64,000 nucleotides of DNA. It comes from Xenophilus sp. Marseille-Q4582 (GTDB taxonomy: Bacteria; Pseudomonadota; Gammaproteobacteria; Burkholderiales; Burkholderiaceae_C). Both the position numbers and the translations under genes were made by a program. The number at the start of each line of letters is the position of its first letter. Position 1 is the first letter of the stretch. The notes below the pieces were generated by a model, which was not told the DNA's origin, did not search any database, and worked only from the letters and a program-made list of their open reading frames with translations. The DNA is taken from NCBI RefSeq assembly GCF_916700565.1, contig NZ_CAKAKO010000002.1:124001-188000 (forward strand), in the 5' to 3' direction. This document shows positions 48,863 to 57,260 of this stretch, in pieces.

Positions 48863-50071
48863 ATGGTCCAGATCGACGACATCGAAAACGCGGCCGCCCG
48901 CCTGCGCGGCCAGGTGCTGCGCACGCCCTGCGTGGAATCGCGCACGCTCTCCGAGATCGTGGGCGCGCAGGTCTTCCTGAAGTTCGAGAACCTGCAGTTC
49001 ACGGCGTCGTTCAAGGAGCGCGGCGCCTGCAACAAGATGGCCGAACTCACGCGCGCGGGGGCGCCGCCGCTGGCGGGCGTGATCGCCATGTCGGCCGGCA
49101 ACCATGCGCAGGGCGTGGCCTACCATGCGCAGCGCCTGGGCATCCCGGCCACCATCGTCATGCCCGGCTTCACGCCGGGCGTGAAGATCGAGCGCACCCG
49201 CGGCTTCGGCGCCCAGGTGGTGCTGCACGGCGATTCGCTGGACGCCGCGCGCGCCCATGCCTTGCAGCTGGCCGAGGCGCGGGGCCTGGTCTTCGTCCAT
49301 CCCTACGATGACGACGCCATCATCGCGGGCCAGGGCACGGTGGCGCTGGAGATGCTGGAGGACGTGCCCGATCTCGATACGCTGGTGGTCTCGGTGGGCG
49401 GCGGCGGACTGATCGCCGGCATGGCGGTGGCGGCGCGCGCGCGCCGGCCGGGCATCGGCATCGTGGGCGTGCAGACGGCGCGCTTTCCGGCCATGGTCAA
49501 TGCGGTGCAGGGCACATCGCACGTGGGCGGCACCAGCACCATCGCTGAAGGCATTGCCGTGGGCACGCCGGGCGTGCGCACCCAGGCCATCGTGCGCCAG
49601 CTGGTGGACGACCTGCTGCTGGTGGAGGAAGGCGACATCGAGCAGGGCGTGCTGATGCTGCTGGAGATCGAGAAGACCCTGGTCGAGGGCGCGGGCGCCG
49701 CCGGCCTGGCCGCGCTGCTGCGCCACCGCGCGCGTTTCGAAGGCCAGCGCGTGGGGCTGGTGCTCTCGGGCGGGAACATCGACCCGCTGCTGCTGGCCGC
49801 CATCATCGAGCGCGGCATGGTGCGCGCCGGCCGCTTGGCGCGGCTGACGGTGAGCACGCGCGACGTGCCGGGCTCGCTGGCGCGCATCACGGCGACGGTG
49901 GCCGAAGCGGGCGCCAACATCGACGAAGTGCACCACCAGCGCGCCTTCACCCTGCTCGCGGCGCAGAACGTGGAGATCGAGCTGGTGCTGCAAACGCGCG
50001 GGCGCGAACACCTGGCGGCGGTCATCGGCGCGTTGCAGGCCGCCGGTTTCGACGCCCGCGAGATGCGCTGA
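48863..50071 (+). CDS. Threonine ammonia-lyase with C-terminal ACT domain
   Basis: A 402-aa PLP enzyme starting MVQIDDIENAAARLRGQ. The PLP lysine is K51 in TASFKERGACNKM, the phosphate-binding loop is SVGGGGLIAG, and MSAGNHAQGVAYHA is typical of threonine/serine dehydratases. Residues about 325-402 form an ACT-like domain (VSTRDVPGSLARITATVAE), as in catabolic/biosynthetic single-ACT enzymes near 400 aa. It deaminates threonine to 2-oxobutyrate. Confidence 0.9.
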   Translation: MVQIDDIENAAARLRGQVLRTPCVESRTLSEIVGAQVFLKFENLQFTASFKERGACNKMAELTRAGAPPLAGVIAMSAGNHAQGVAYHAQRLGIPATIVMPGFTPGVKIERTRGFGAQVVLHGDSLDAARAHALQLAEARGLVFVHPYDDDAIIAGQGTVALEMLEDVPDLDTLVVSVGGGGLIAGMAVAARARRPGIGIVGVQTARFPAMVNAVQGTSHVGGTSTIAEGIAVGTPGVRTQAIVRQLVDDLLLVEEGDIEQGVLMLLEIEKTLVEGAGAAGLAALLRHRARFEGQRVGLVLSGGNIDPLLLAAIIERGMVRAGRLARLTVSTRDVPGSLARITATVAEAGANIDEVHHQRAFTLLAAQNVEIELVLQTRGREHLAAVIGALQAAGFDAREMR

Positions 50072-50184
50072 GCCTGCAGGCCCGCCAAGGGAGACCTTTT
50101 CTTTTGAGGGCAAACGCCGACAAGGGCTTGCGCGGGGGTGCCGGTAAAATCGGCGCCCAGTTTGAGATGTAGAGGTCCGAAGGA

Positions 50185-50337
50185 ATGTCCCACCCCACGC
50201 CCGCAGATCCCGCCCAGAACGCCCAGCTGGAGCAGGACGTCGTCGAGAGCATCGTTCCCCTCATGCCCATCGTGCTGCCCATCGCCGGCGGCGTGCTGAT
50301 GCTGTTGCTGGCCTCCATCGCCGTGTTCATGGCCTGA
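50185..50337 (+). CDS. 50-aa single-pass membrane peptide
   Basis: Starts [18 protein letters not shown] and ends SIAVFMA, with an AAGGA ribosome site five bases ahead. The N-terminal half is polar and acidic; residues 23-50 are one hydrophobic helix. Codons are GC-ending throughout. It is too short for a known family assignment. It lies 149 bp upstream of pckG on the same strand and may share its transcript. Confidence 0.65.
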   Translation: MSHPTPADPAQNAQLEQDVVESIVPLMPIVLPIAGGVLMLLLASIAVFMA

Positions 50338-50405
50338 CGGGCGGCCGGAGGCTGCGGCCTCCCTGCCAGGCGGGCGCCGGCCCGCCGCCCTCCTCCCGAC
50401 TGAAG

Positions 50406-50470
50406 ACGTTTTCTCCAACGGCGCTTGCGCACCCCGCGCGAGCGCCGTTCGAAAAGACGACGTTTTTTCT
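50406..50470 (+). terminator. Leader hairpin between the 50-aa gene and pckG
   Basis: The stem AACGGCGCT/AGCGCCGTT (50417-50425 with 50441-50449) is extended by TTTTC/GAAAA outside it, and a TTTTTT tract follows at about 50464. It may be a terminator of the small gene or an attenuator ahead of pckG, whose start is 17 bases after the T-tract. Confidence 0.45.
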
Positions 50471-50486
50471 TTCTGGAGTTTTTTCG

Positions 50487-52379
50487 ATGAACGCAACCGT
50501 GGCTCAAGGCCGGGCCGCCCCGGCCATTCAGGCCCCCGACTACGTCAAGAATCCCCGCCTGATCGCCTGGATCGCCGAGATCGCCGCGCTGACCCAGCCC
50601 GACCGCATCTACTGGTGCGACGGCAGCGACGAGGAATACCAGCGCCTGTGCCAGCAGCTGGTCGACGCCGGCACCTTCAAGAAGCTGAACCCGGCCAAGC
50701 GCCCGAATTCCTTCCTGGCGCTGTCCGATCCGTCGGACGTGGCGCGCGTGGAAGACCGCACCTTCATCTGCAGCCAGAAGAAGGAAGACGCCGGCCCGAC
50801 CAACAACTGGACCGCCCCGGCCGAGATGCGTGCCCTGCTGCAGACGGGCGAGAACGCCCTCTTCAAGGGCAGCATGAAGGGCCGCACCATGTACGTGGTG
50901 CCCTTCAGCATGGGCCCGCTGGGTTCGGACATCGCCCACATCGGCATCGAACTGTCCGACAGCCCCTACGTGGCCGTGAACATGAAGATCATGACCCGCA
51001 TGGGCAAGGCCGTTTACGACGTGCTGGGCACCGATGGCGACTTCGTGCCCTGCGTGCACACCGTGGGCGCCCCGCTGGAGCCGGGCCAGGCCGACGTGAA
51101 ATGGCCTTGCAACAAGACCAAGTACATCGTGCACTACCCGGAAACGCGCGAGATCTGGTCCTACGGTTCGGGCTACGGCGGCAACGCGCTCTTGGGCAAG
51201 AAGTGCTTCGCGCTGCGCATCGCCTCCACCATGGGCCGCGACCAGGGCTGGCTGGCCGAACACATGCTGATCCTGGGCGTGACCAAGCCCGACGGCCAGA
51301 AGTACCACGTGGCCGCCGCCTTTCCGAGCGCCTGCGGCAAGACCAACTTCTCCATGCTGGTGCCGCCCGCCGGCTTCGAAGGCTGGAAGGTCACGACCAT
51401 CGGCGACGACATCGCCTGGATCAAGCCCCAGGCCGACGGCTCCCTGCGCGCGATCAACCCCGAAGCCGGCTACTTCGGCGTGGCCCCGGGCACGAACCAC
51501 AAGACCAACCCCAACTGCATGCGCAGCCTGGACAAGAACGTGATCTTCACGAACGTGGCGCTCACGGACGACGGCGACGTCTGGTGGGAAGGCATGGAAG
51601 ACGACGTGCCGGGCAAGCAACTGCCCGCGCACCTGATCGACTGGCAGGGCAAGGACTGGACGCCGCAGATCGCCAAGGAAACCGGCGCCAAGGCCGCCCA
51701 CCCGAACGCCCGCTTCACGGTGGCCGCCACCAACAACCCCGCGCTGGACCCGGCCTGGGACGATCCCAAGGGCGTGAAGATCGACGCCTTCATCTTCGGC
51801 GGCCGCCGCTCGACCACGGTGCCGCTCGTGACCGAGGCGCGCAACTGGAACGAAGGCGTCTACATGGCCGCCACCATGGGCTCGGAAACCACGGCAGCCG
51901 CCTTCGGCCAGCAGGGCGTGGTGCGCCGCGACCCGTTCGCCATGCTGCCGTTCATGGGCTACAACATGAGCGACTACTTCCAGCACTGGCTGGACCTGGG
52001 CGCCAGGCTGCAGCAATCCGGCGCCACGCTGCCGCGCATCTACACCACCAACTGGTTCCGCAAGGGCGCCGACGGCAAGTTCGTCTGGCCCGGCTACGGC
52101 GAGAACATGCGCGTGCTCAAGTGGATGATCGACCGCCTGGAAGGCCAGGCCCAGGGCGGCCAGGAGCACGTGTTCGGCGTGAGCCCGTCGTATGAGCAAC
52201 TCAACTGGACCGGCCTCGACTTCAGCGCCGAGCAGTTCCAGACCGTCACCAGCATCGACAAGGCCGCCTGGCAGGCCGAGCTCAAGCTGCACGAGGAGCT
52301 GTTCACGCAGCTGGCCTACCACCTGCCCAAGGAGATGGGCGAGATCAAGCAGCAGATCGAGACGCGCCTGGCGGCCTGA
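50487..52379 (+). CDS. pckG: Phosphoenolpyruvate carboxykinase (GTP)
   Basis: A 630-aa protein starting [19 protein letters not shown], the usual length of GTP-type enzymes. The nucleotide-binding P-loop is [13 protein letters not shown]; other marks are [19 protein letters not shown] and [12 protein letters not shown]. It converts oxaloacetate to phosphoenolpyruvate for gluconeogenesis, as expected in an organism living on amino acids and aromatic acids. A strong terminator follows. Confidence 0.97.
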   Translation: MNATVAQGRAAPAIQAPDYVKNPRLIAWIAEIAALTQPDRIYWCDGSDEEYQRLCQQLVDAGTFKKLNPAKRPNSFLALSDPSDVARVEDRTFICSQKKEDAGPTNNWTAPAEMRALLQTGENALFKGSMKGRTMYVVPFSMGPLGSDIAHIGIELSDSPYVAVNMKIMTRMGKAVYDVLGTDGDFVPCVHTVGAPLEPGQADVKWPCNKTKYIVHYPETREIWSYGSGYGGNALLGKKCFALRIASTMGRDQGWLAEHMLILGVTKPDGQKYHVAAAFPSACGKTNFSMLVPPAGFEGWKVTTIGDDIAWIKPQADGSLRAINPEAGYFGVAPGTNHKTNPNCMRSLDKNVIFTNVALTDDGDVWWEGMEDDVPGKQLPAHLIDWQGKDWTPQIAKETGAKAAHPNARFTVAATNNPALDPAWDDPKGVKIDAFIFGGRRSTTVPLVTEARNWNEGVYMAATMGSETTAAAFGQQGVVRRDPFAMLPFMGYNMSDYFQHWLDLGARLQQSGATLPRIYTTNWFRKGADGKFVWPGYGENMRVLKWMIDRLEGQAQGGQEHVFGVSPSYEQLNWTGLDFSAEQFQTVTSIDKAAWQAELKLHEELFTQLAYHLPKEMGEIKQQIETRLAA

Positions 52380-52398
52380 GCCACCCGCCGGCGCCCAT

Positions 52399-52429
52399 GA
52401 AAAAACCACCGCGACGCGGTGGTTTTTTT
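52399..52429 (+). terminator. Rho-independent terminator after pckG
   Basis: AAAAAA, stem CCACCGC/GCGGTGG (52406-52412 with 52416-52422), then seven T. It is symmetric enough to work in both directions. It is the clearest intrinsic terminator in the window. Confidence 0.92.
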
Positions 52430-52503
52430 GTGCCCCGCTGCATGCGACGCCCCAACGCAAGAGCCGCCCGAAGGCGGCTCTCGAAAGCGGGGCCCGTCCC
52501 AAC

Positions 52504-52675
52504 TCAGGGCACCCACGGGGCCGGCTTCGCCGGACCGTCGGGGAGGTCTTGCAGACCGCGCGAGGCCAGCGGCCTCGCTCTTCGCCAGTCACAAAAGGTC
52601 CACTGGACCTTCTGTGTACCGGCTCAGCCCCCTTCCGCAGCAGAAGGGGGAGGCGCGAAGCGCCCTGGGGGATGC
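52504..52675 (-). repeat. 3'-end GC hairpin repeat, copy D
   Basis: It abuts the stop of the 179-aa gene. Proximal module: CATCCCCCAGGGCGCTTCGCG and CCCCCTTCTGC pairing with GGGGG. Distal module: CCGGCGAAGCCGG next to GTGGGTGCCCTGAG, shared with copies A and E. An extra hairpin, AAAGGTCCACTGGACCTTC-like, lies between the two modules. Confidence 0.6.
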
Positions 52676-53215
52676 TTAGTAATACCGGCTGCTGTTCAGG
52701 CGGCGCATGGCTTCGTAGACCGTGGGCATGCGCACCGCAGGCACTTCCAGCGCTGCGGCCGGGGTGGTTTCAGCAGCAGCCAGGGGCGCCGGCGTCCAGG
52801 CGTCGTCGCGGGTCATGGCGGCTTGGAGGTCGCTCATCACGCGCGGATCCCGGCGCGCGGCTTCCATCAGCTGGGCATCGGCACGGGCGGCGGCCATCTT
52901 GCGGGCTGCGCCTTGCCAGGCCTGCAGGCCACGGGCCGCGGCACCGCGCGCAGCGCCGGCGAACAGCGCCAGGCCCAGGAAGGCCACCAGCCACATCACC
53001 ATCCAGGCGGCCAGCAGGCTGCCGTCGGTCCAGTGGGTGACGAACTTGTCGGCCACGGCCACCAGCGCGGCCACGATGGCGGCCAGCCGCACGGCGCTCA
53101 GGCCGCGCGCGCCCTGGAACTGGCGGCTTTGTTCTTGCACATAGCCGAACACTTGCTCGGCGCGGGCCACTCCGGGGTGGCTCAGGGGTTGGTCAACGTG
53201 AACGAAGGAAGACAT
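52676..53215 (-). CDS. Hypothetical two-helix membrane protein, 179 aa
   Basis: Starts MSSFVHVDQPLSHPGVARAEQ, with AGGAA-like sequence upstream. Two hydrophobic segments lie at about 44-62 and 70-90, followed by an Ala-rich, likely helical cytoplasmic tail (AAARGLQAWQGAARKMAAARADAQ). I recognise no family. It is divergent from a LysR gene and shares with it the intergenic AGGG-N4-CCCT motif, so it may be a target of that regulator. Confidence 0.65.
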   Translation of the reverse strand: MSSFVHVDQPLSHPGVARAEQVFGYVQEQSRQFQGARGLSAVRLAAIVAALVAVADKFVTHWTDGSLLAAWMVMWLVAFLGLALFAGAARGAAARGLQAWQGAARKMAAARADAQLMEAARRDPRVMSDLQAAMTRDDAWTPAPLAAAETTPAAALEVPAVRMPTVYEAMRRLNSSRYY

Positions 53216-53269
53216 GGTGGGTCCCTCCATGGGACTGTGAGAGGGCTCGTGGCCCGATGGAACGAATAT

Positions 53270-53283
53270 TAGGGTTTGCCCTA
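53270..53283. promoter_or_regulatory. Near-palindrome AGGGTTTGCCCT, site 1
   Basis: TAGGG-TTTG-CCCTA lies midway between the divergent 179-aa gene (55 bp) and lysR gene (47 bp). The same pattern recurs before the 57-aa gene at 54606. It is probably the binding site of the adjacent LysR protein. Confidence 0.5.
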
Positions 53284-53329
53284 GTGTTGTTCAAGTTTAT
53301 ATTTGTGATGCCAGTCATTCATCACACTT

Positions 53330-54313
53330 ATGGATGTCAACTTCCGCACGCTCGACCTGAACCTGCTGCGCGTCTTCGACGAGGTGATGGCGGAGCGCAG
53401 CCTGACGCGCGCCGCACGCAACCTCTCTCTCACGCAACCGGCCGTGAGCAACGCGCTGCGGCGCCTGCGTGAATCGCTGGGCGACGAGTTGGTGCGCCGC
53501 GCGGGCGCCGGCGTGGAGCCCACGCCGCGCGCCCTGGCCCTGTGGCCCGTGGTGCGCGACACGCTGCGCCACCTGGAACACGCGCTGGTGCCCGCCGCCT
53601 TCGATGCGTCGCTGGCCGACCACAGCTTCACCCTCGCCATGGCCGACGCCACCGCCGCCGAAGTGCTGCCGCGCACCGTGCGCATCCTCGAAGCCGAGGC
53701 GCGCGGCCTGTCGCTGCGGCTGGTGCCGCTGACCACGCGCGATCCGCGCCGCCTGCTGGAAGACGAGAGCATCGATCTGGCCGTGGGCTACTTCCCGGCC
53801 GTGATGACCGACCTGACCTCGCGCGCGCAGGCGGGCGAGGCATTGGCCTTCGAAACCCATCGGCTCTATGTGGGCCAGTACGTGTGCGTGATGCGCAGCG
53901 GCCATCCACTGGCCGGCCGCCCGCTGACGCTGGACGCGTACTGCGAGGCGCGGCACGTGCTGGTGAGCTTCTCGGGCCGGCCCTGGGGCTTCGTGGACGA
54001 GGCGCTGCAGAGTCTGGGGCGCGAACGCCGCATCGTGCTGACGGTGAACCAGTTCTTCACCGCCGCGCGGGTGGCGGCCGAGTCGGACCTGTTGTCCGTG
54101 ATGCCGCGCCATTTCATCCATTCGATGGGCGTGGCCGAGGGCCTGGTCGAGCGCGAACTGCCCATGAGCGTACCGCTGGTGCACGTCGATGCGCTGTGGC
54201 ACCGGCGCCAGCAGGGCGCGCCGGCCCACGGCTGGCTGCGCGACACGCTGGTGCGCGCCGCAGCCGATGCCTATGCGCGCTCACTGCGCGAGTATGCGCT
54301 TCCTTACGGATGA
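53330..54313 (+). CDS. LysR family transcriptional regulator
   Basis: A 327-aa protein starting MDVNFRTLDLNLLRVFDEVM, full length for the family. The helix-turn-helix is SLTRAARNLSLTQPAVSNALRRL, and the NodD/PcpR-like effector domain covers about 95-305 (VGYFPAVMTDLTSRAQ). It lies between two small genes that carry the same operator-like motif, which suggests local autoregulation. The inducer is unknown. Confidence 0.88.
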   Translation: MDVNFRTLDLNLLRVFDEVMAERSLTRAARNLSLTQPAVSNALRRLRESLGDELVRRAGAGVEPTPRALALWPVVRDTLRHLEHALVPAAFDASLADHSFTLAMADATAAEVLPRTVRILEAEARGLSLRLVPLTTRDPRRLLEDESIDLAVGYFPAVMTDLTSRAQAGEALAFETHRLYVGQYVCVMRSGHPLAGRPLTLDAYCEARHVLVSFSGRPWGFVDEALQSLGRERRIVLTVNQFFTAARVAAESDLLSVMPRHFIHSMGVAEGLVERELPMSVPLVHVDALWHRRQQGAPAHGWLRDTLVRAAADAYARSLREYALPYG

Positions 54314-54380
54314 AGGCCGACAAGCCTTGAAAGGAGCCGGCAAGGCTGCCGCTCGAGCGACAGCCTGATCGTCGAGATCT

Positions 54381-54554
54381 TCAGCGGACCACGCGCAGCC
54401 AAGCGCTGGCGGCTTCGCGCAGCTCCTGGGCGTGGCGAGGGTTGCGGCCCACGCTGGACTCGGCGCGCTCCATCAGCACCGATGCCGGGCTGTTGGCGTT
54501 CTGACCCGCCAGGGGACGGAACGAGCGGACGATCAGGGAAATCAGACTGAACAT
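54381..54554 (-). CDS. Small conserved-looking protein, 57 aa
   Basis: Starts MFSLISLIVRSFRPLAGQN and ends ASAWLRVVR. The first 13 residues are amphipathic and membrane-seeking; the rest is charged and probably helical (HAQELREAASAWLR). Codon use is GC-ending. The AGGG-N4-CCCT motif lies 54 bp upstream. It is convergent with the LysR gene. The size and design recall small stress or envelope proteins, but no family is claimed. Confidence 0.55.
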   Translation of the reverse strand: MFSLISLIVRSFRPLAGQNANSPASVLMERAESSVGRNPRHAQELREAASAWLRVVR

Positions 54555-54605
54555 GGCGGTGCGGGCTATCGAGCCACGCCCTGGTTGGTTGCGATGGAAG
54601 AAGAA

Positions 54606-54622
54606 TAAGGGTTATCCCTATA
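54606..54622. promoter_or_regulatory. Near-palindrome AGGGTTATCCCT, site 2
   Basis: TAAGGG-TTAT-CCCTATA upstream of the 57-aa gene, matching site 1 at 53270 at AGGGTT and CCCTA. The distance to the start codon is almost the same as for site 1. Confidence 0.5.
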
Positions 54623-54765
54623 TAAACCAAGCCCCGAGCCATGCATTGGACGCATAACCTTGGCTTGCGCGCACATGGAAGGGCTCTTTTGCACATTCGC
54701 TGTGCATTTGACGGCGCGGTGGCGCTGCGCGTGCGGCCCGTGCACCCTCCTACACTGGCGCTCCC

Positions 54766-55575
54766 ATGAAGATTCAGCTGCTGTCCGACCTGCACCTGGA
54801 AAGCCAGCCGCAGGTGCGCATCGCCCCCGCGCCAGGTGCCGACCTGCTGGTGCTGGCCGGCGACATCGGCTCCTACCAGCCCGGCTCGCGCCTGCCCGAC
54901 GAGGATTACGGCCTGGGCCGCTTCTCGCCGCGCCACGGCTGGCCCACGCCGGTGCTCTACGTGCCGGGCAACCATGAGTACGACGGCGCCGACTTCGACG
55001 CCGTGCATGCCCGGCTGCGCGCGCTGTGCGAGGCGCTGGACATCCAGTGGCTGGACCGCGAAAGCCGCGTGATCGATGGCGTGCGCTTCGTCGGCTGCAC
55101 GCTGTGGGCCGATTTCGACGCGCTGGTGCCGCCCGGCGCCAGTGCGGCAGAAACCGAGCGCCAGCGCGGCAAGGCCTTTCGCGCCGCCAACTTCTACCTG
55201 GAGAAGATGGCCGGCATGCGCCACGGCGCGCCCATGCTGGCGGCCCAGGTGCGCGAAGAGGCGCTGCGCCACCAGGCCTGGCTGCGTGCCGCGCTGGCGG
55301 CGCCCTTCGACGGCCCCACCGTGGCCGTGACCCATTTCGCGCCCACACTGGCCAGCGCCGACCCGCGCTACGGCCTCGTGCCCGGCACGGCGGGCTTTTG
55401 CAATGCGCTGGACGCGCTGCTGCCACTGGCCGATGTCTGGCTGCACGGCCACCTGCACTGCGCCTTCGACTACGTGAAGGACGGCTGCCGCGTGATCGCG
55501 AATCCGCTGGGCTATGCGGACAAGGGCGAGCAGGCCGGCTTCGCGCCCCAGCGGCTGATCGAGGTCCGCGCCTGA
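54766..55575 (+). CDS. Calcineurin-like metallophosphoesterase
   Basis: A 269-aa protein starting MKIQLLSDLHLESQPQVRI. The five metallophosphoesterase blocks are all visible: SDLHLE, LAGDIGS, VPGNHEYD, VTHFAPT and LHGHLH. It is a binuclear-metal phosphoesterase without a signal peptide, hence cytoplasmic; the substrate is not predictable. It is followed by a convergent acetyltransferase gene. Confidence 0.88.
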   Translation: MKIQLLSDLHLESQPQVRIAPAPGADLLVLAGDIGSYQPGSRLPDEDYGLGRFSPRHGWPTPVLYVPGNHEYDGADFDAVHARLRALCEALDIQWLDRESRVIDGVRFVGCTLWADFDALVPPGASAAETERQRGKAFRAANFYLEKMAGMRHGAPMLAAQVREEALRHQAWLRAALAAPFDGPTVAVTHFAPTLASADPRYGLVPGTAGFCNALDALLPLADVWLHGHLHCAFDYVKDGCRVIANPLGYADKGEQAGFAPQRLIEVRA

Positions 55576-55606
55576 ACCCAGGTCCGGCCGCCGGGCCGCG
55601 CCGGGC

Positions 55607-56134
55607 TCAGGCGCGGAAATCCGCGCGCCGGCAGCGCATGAGCAGCGCCGGCCCGTCCGGCGTCTGCACCGGCCCCACGTCGACGAAGCCGGCCGCGCGG
55701 TAGCAGCGGATCGCCCGCGCGTTGGCCGGGTGCGGGTCGGTCTGCACCACGGTCACCGCCGGGTCCGAGAACAGCCGCGCCAGGAAGGCCCGGATCATGG
55801 CGCGCCCCAGGCCGCGGCCCAGTGCCGCCTCGTCGGCCAGGAACTGGTCGATGCCGCGCGCGCCGGGGTCCGTTTCGTCGGGCCACCAGCCCCCGCCCGC
55901 GCTCATGACGCGGTAGCTCTGGATGAAGCCGATCGCCCGACCGGCCTGGTGCACGATGAAGGCATGCGTGCCGTCGGCGTGCGCAGGCAGCAGGTAGTCC
56001 TCGCGCAGCTCGTCGACCGTGGGCGTGGGTTGCCACCACTGCGCCGCATGCGGGCGGGTGAGCCATTCCTGCAGCAGCGGCAGGTGGGCTTCGCCCAGCG
56101 GCTCGAAGTCGAAGCCCTGCGGGCCCGCGCTCAT
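55607..56134 (-). CDS. GNAT acetyltransferase resembling AAC(6')-Ib
   Basis: A 175-aa protein starting MSAGPQGFDFEPLGEAHLP. From residue 22 on it follows AAC(6')-Ib closely: EWLTRPHAAQWW, IGFIQSYRV, GGWWPDETDPGARGIDQFLA (81-100), the acetyl-CoA loop LGRGLGRAM (105-113), QTDPHPANARAIRCYRAAGF and TPDGPALLM. The tryptophan pair (83-84) and the aspartate of GID (96), equivalents of substrate-site residues in AAC(6')-Ib, are kept. It may acetylate aminoglycosides or a natural amine; activity is not shown. It overlaps the DUF4256 gene by 4 bp, with no mobile element nearby. Confidence 0.85.
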   Translation of the reverse strand: MSAGPQGFDFEPLGEAHLPLLQEWLTRPHAAQWWQPTPTVDELREDYLLPAHADGTHAFIVHQAGRAIGFIQSYRVMSAGGGWWPDETDPGARGIDQFLADEAALGRGLGRAMIRAFLARLFSDPAVTVVQTDPHPANARAIRCYRAAGFVDVGPVQTPDGPALLMRCRRADFRA

Positions 56135-56676
56135 ACCTTCAGCACGCCGCGAAAGCCGCGCACCGCGTAATAGGACTGCGCGCCGTTGTGGTACGTGAAG
56201 ACCTGGCCGTAGCGCCGGTCGCCGAACAGTGCCCCGCCCTGCGCGCGCATGGCCGCGGGCGTGCGCAGCCAGCTCGAGGTCTTGGTGTCGAACTCGCCCA
56301 GCGCCTGCAGCGCGCGGTACTGCGCTTCGTCGAGCAGTTCGATGCCCATGTCGGCCGCCAGCTCGGTGGCGCAGGCGGCCGGCCGATGTTCCTTGCGCGA
56401 TTCCAGCCCTTCGCGGTCGTAGCAGCAGCTGCGGCGGCCCGCGGGGCTCTGGGCGGCGCAATCGACGAACAGGAACTCGCCCGTCGCCGGATCCTGCGCC
56501 ACCACGTCGGGCTCGCCGCCGGTGGCTTCCATCTGCGCCAGCGAGACCAGCCGGGCCGGCCGCGCGGCCAGCCGGGCCTGCACGGCCGGCCATGCCAGCC
56601 CGGGGTGGCGGTGCATGTGCTGCGCAAAACGCTGCGCGAGCGTCTGCAGCAACTCGGAGTGCGAATCGCTGTCCAT
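56131..56676 (-). CDS. DUF4256 family protein
   Basis: A 181-aa protein starting MDSDSHSELLQTLAQRFAQH. Typical DUF4256 sequence includes MEATGGEPDVVAQD, FVDCAAQSPAGRRSCCYD, EFDTKTSSWLRTPA and FTYHNGAQSYYAVRGFRG. The family has no established function that I know of. It is translationally coupled (ATGA) to the acetyltransferase gene. Confidence 0.8.
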   Translation of the reverse strand: MDSDSHSELLQTLAQRFAQHMHRHPGLAWPAVQARLAARPARLVSLAQMEATGGEPDVVAQDPATGEFLFVDCAAQSPAGRRSCCYDREGLESRKEHRPAACATELAADMGIELLDEAQYRALQALGEFDTKTSSWLRTPAAMRAQGGALFGDRRYGQVFTYHNGAQSYYAVRGFRGVLKV

Positions 56677-56719
56677 CGGGTCTCCTGAAATCGGTCGATG
56701 CATGGATGCGGGCGCACGC

Positions 56720-57151
56720 TCAATCGTCGCTCAGGTAGCCGCGCGCCAGCTGCTGCGCAGGATTCTCGAAGATCGCCATCGCGGTCTTCATGCGCAGGAA
56801 GCCGAAGCGGCGGTAGAAGCCTTCCTTGCCCGGCACGGCATACAGCAGGATCTTCTTGTGGCCGCGCGAAGCCTGCACCAGCCGCTGCACCACCTGCTGG
56901 CCCAGGCCCGTGCCCTGGTGGCTGGGCAGCACGGCGATGTCGCACAGGTAGGCACAGTCCGCGCCATCGGCCAGCGCACGGCCCGCGGCCACCAGCCGGC
57001 CGGCGTCGCGCACGAAGCATTTGAAGAGGCTGTTGCCGAAGGTCTTGCGCAGCAGTTCGGGCTTCTTGTCGCCCAGCGGCGCCGCACGGTAGAGGGCCGA
57101 CAGCTCGTCCCAGTCGATGTCCGCGTCGCTGTCGGTCCAGGCCAGGGTCAT
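56720..57151 (-). CDS. GNAT family N-acetyltransferase
   Basis: A 143-aa protein starting MTLAWTDSDADIDWDELSA. The acetyl-CoA binding segment is IAVLPSHQGTGLGQQVVQRL and the C-terminal YAVPGKEGFYRRFGFLRMKTAMA is typical of small YvbK/PhnO-like GNATs. The substrate is unknown. It is divergent from the SpmA/B-like gene. Confidence 0.85.
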   Translation of the reverse strand: MTLAWTDSDADIDWDELSALYRAAPLGDKKPELLRKTFGNSLFKCFVRDAGRLVAAGRALADGADCAYLCDIAVLPSHQGTGLGQQVVQRLVQASRGHKKILLYAVPGKEGFYRRFGFLRMKTAMAIFENPAQQLARGYLSDD

Positions 57152-57260
57152 GGAGGTCTCCGGTGTCTGCAGGTGCGGGATCGTCGCACAGGCGGCGCGG
57201 GCCCCGGGGCCCGCCGCGCCGGCGCGCGTCGGCGAGACTCGCTCCATCTGCATTGCTTGA

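Noticed and set aside
45459-48980. 1173-codon plus-strand open frame
   Set aside because: It is antisense to the LysR and AAA+ genes, has no family motifs and a biased composition.
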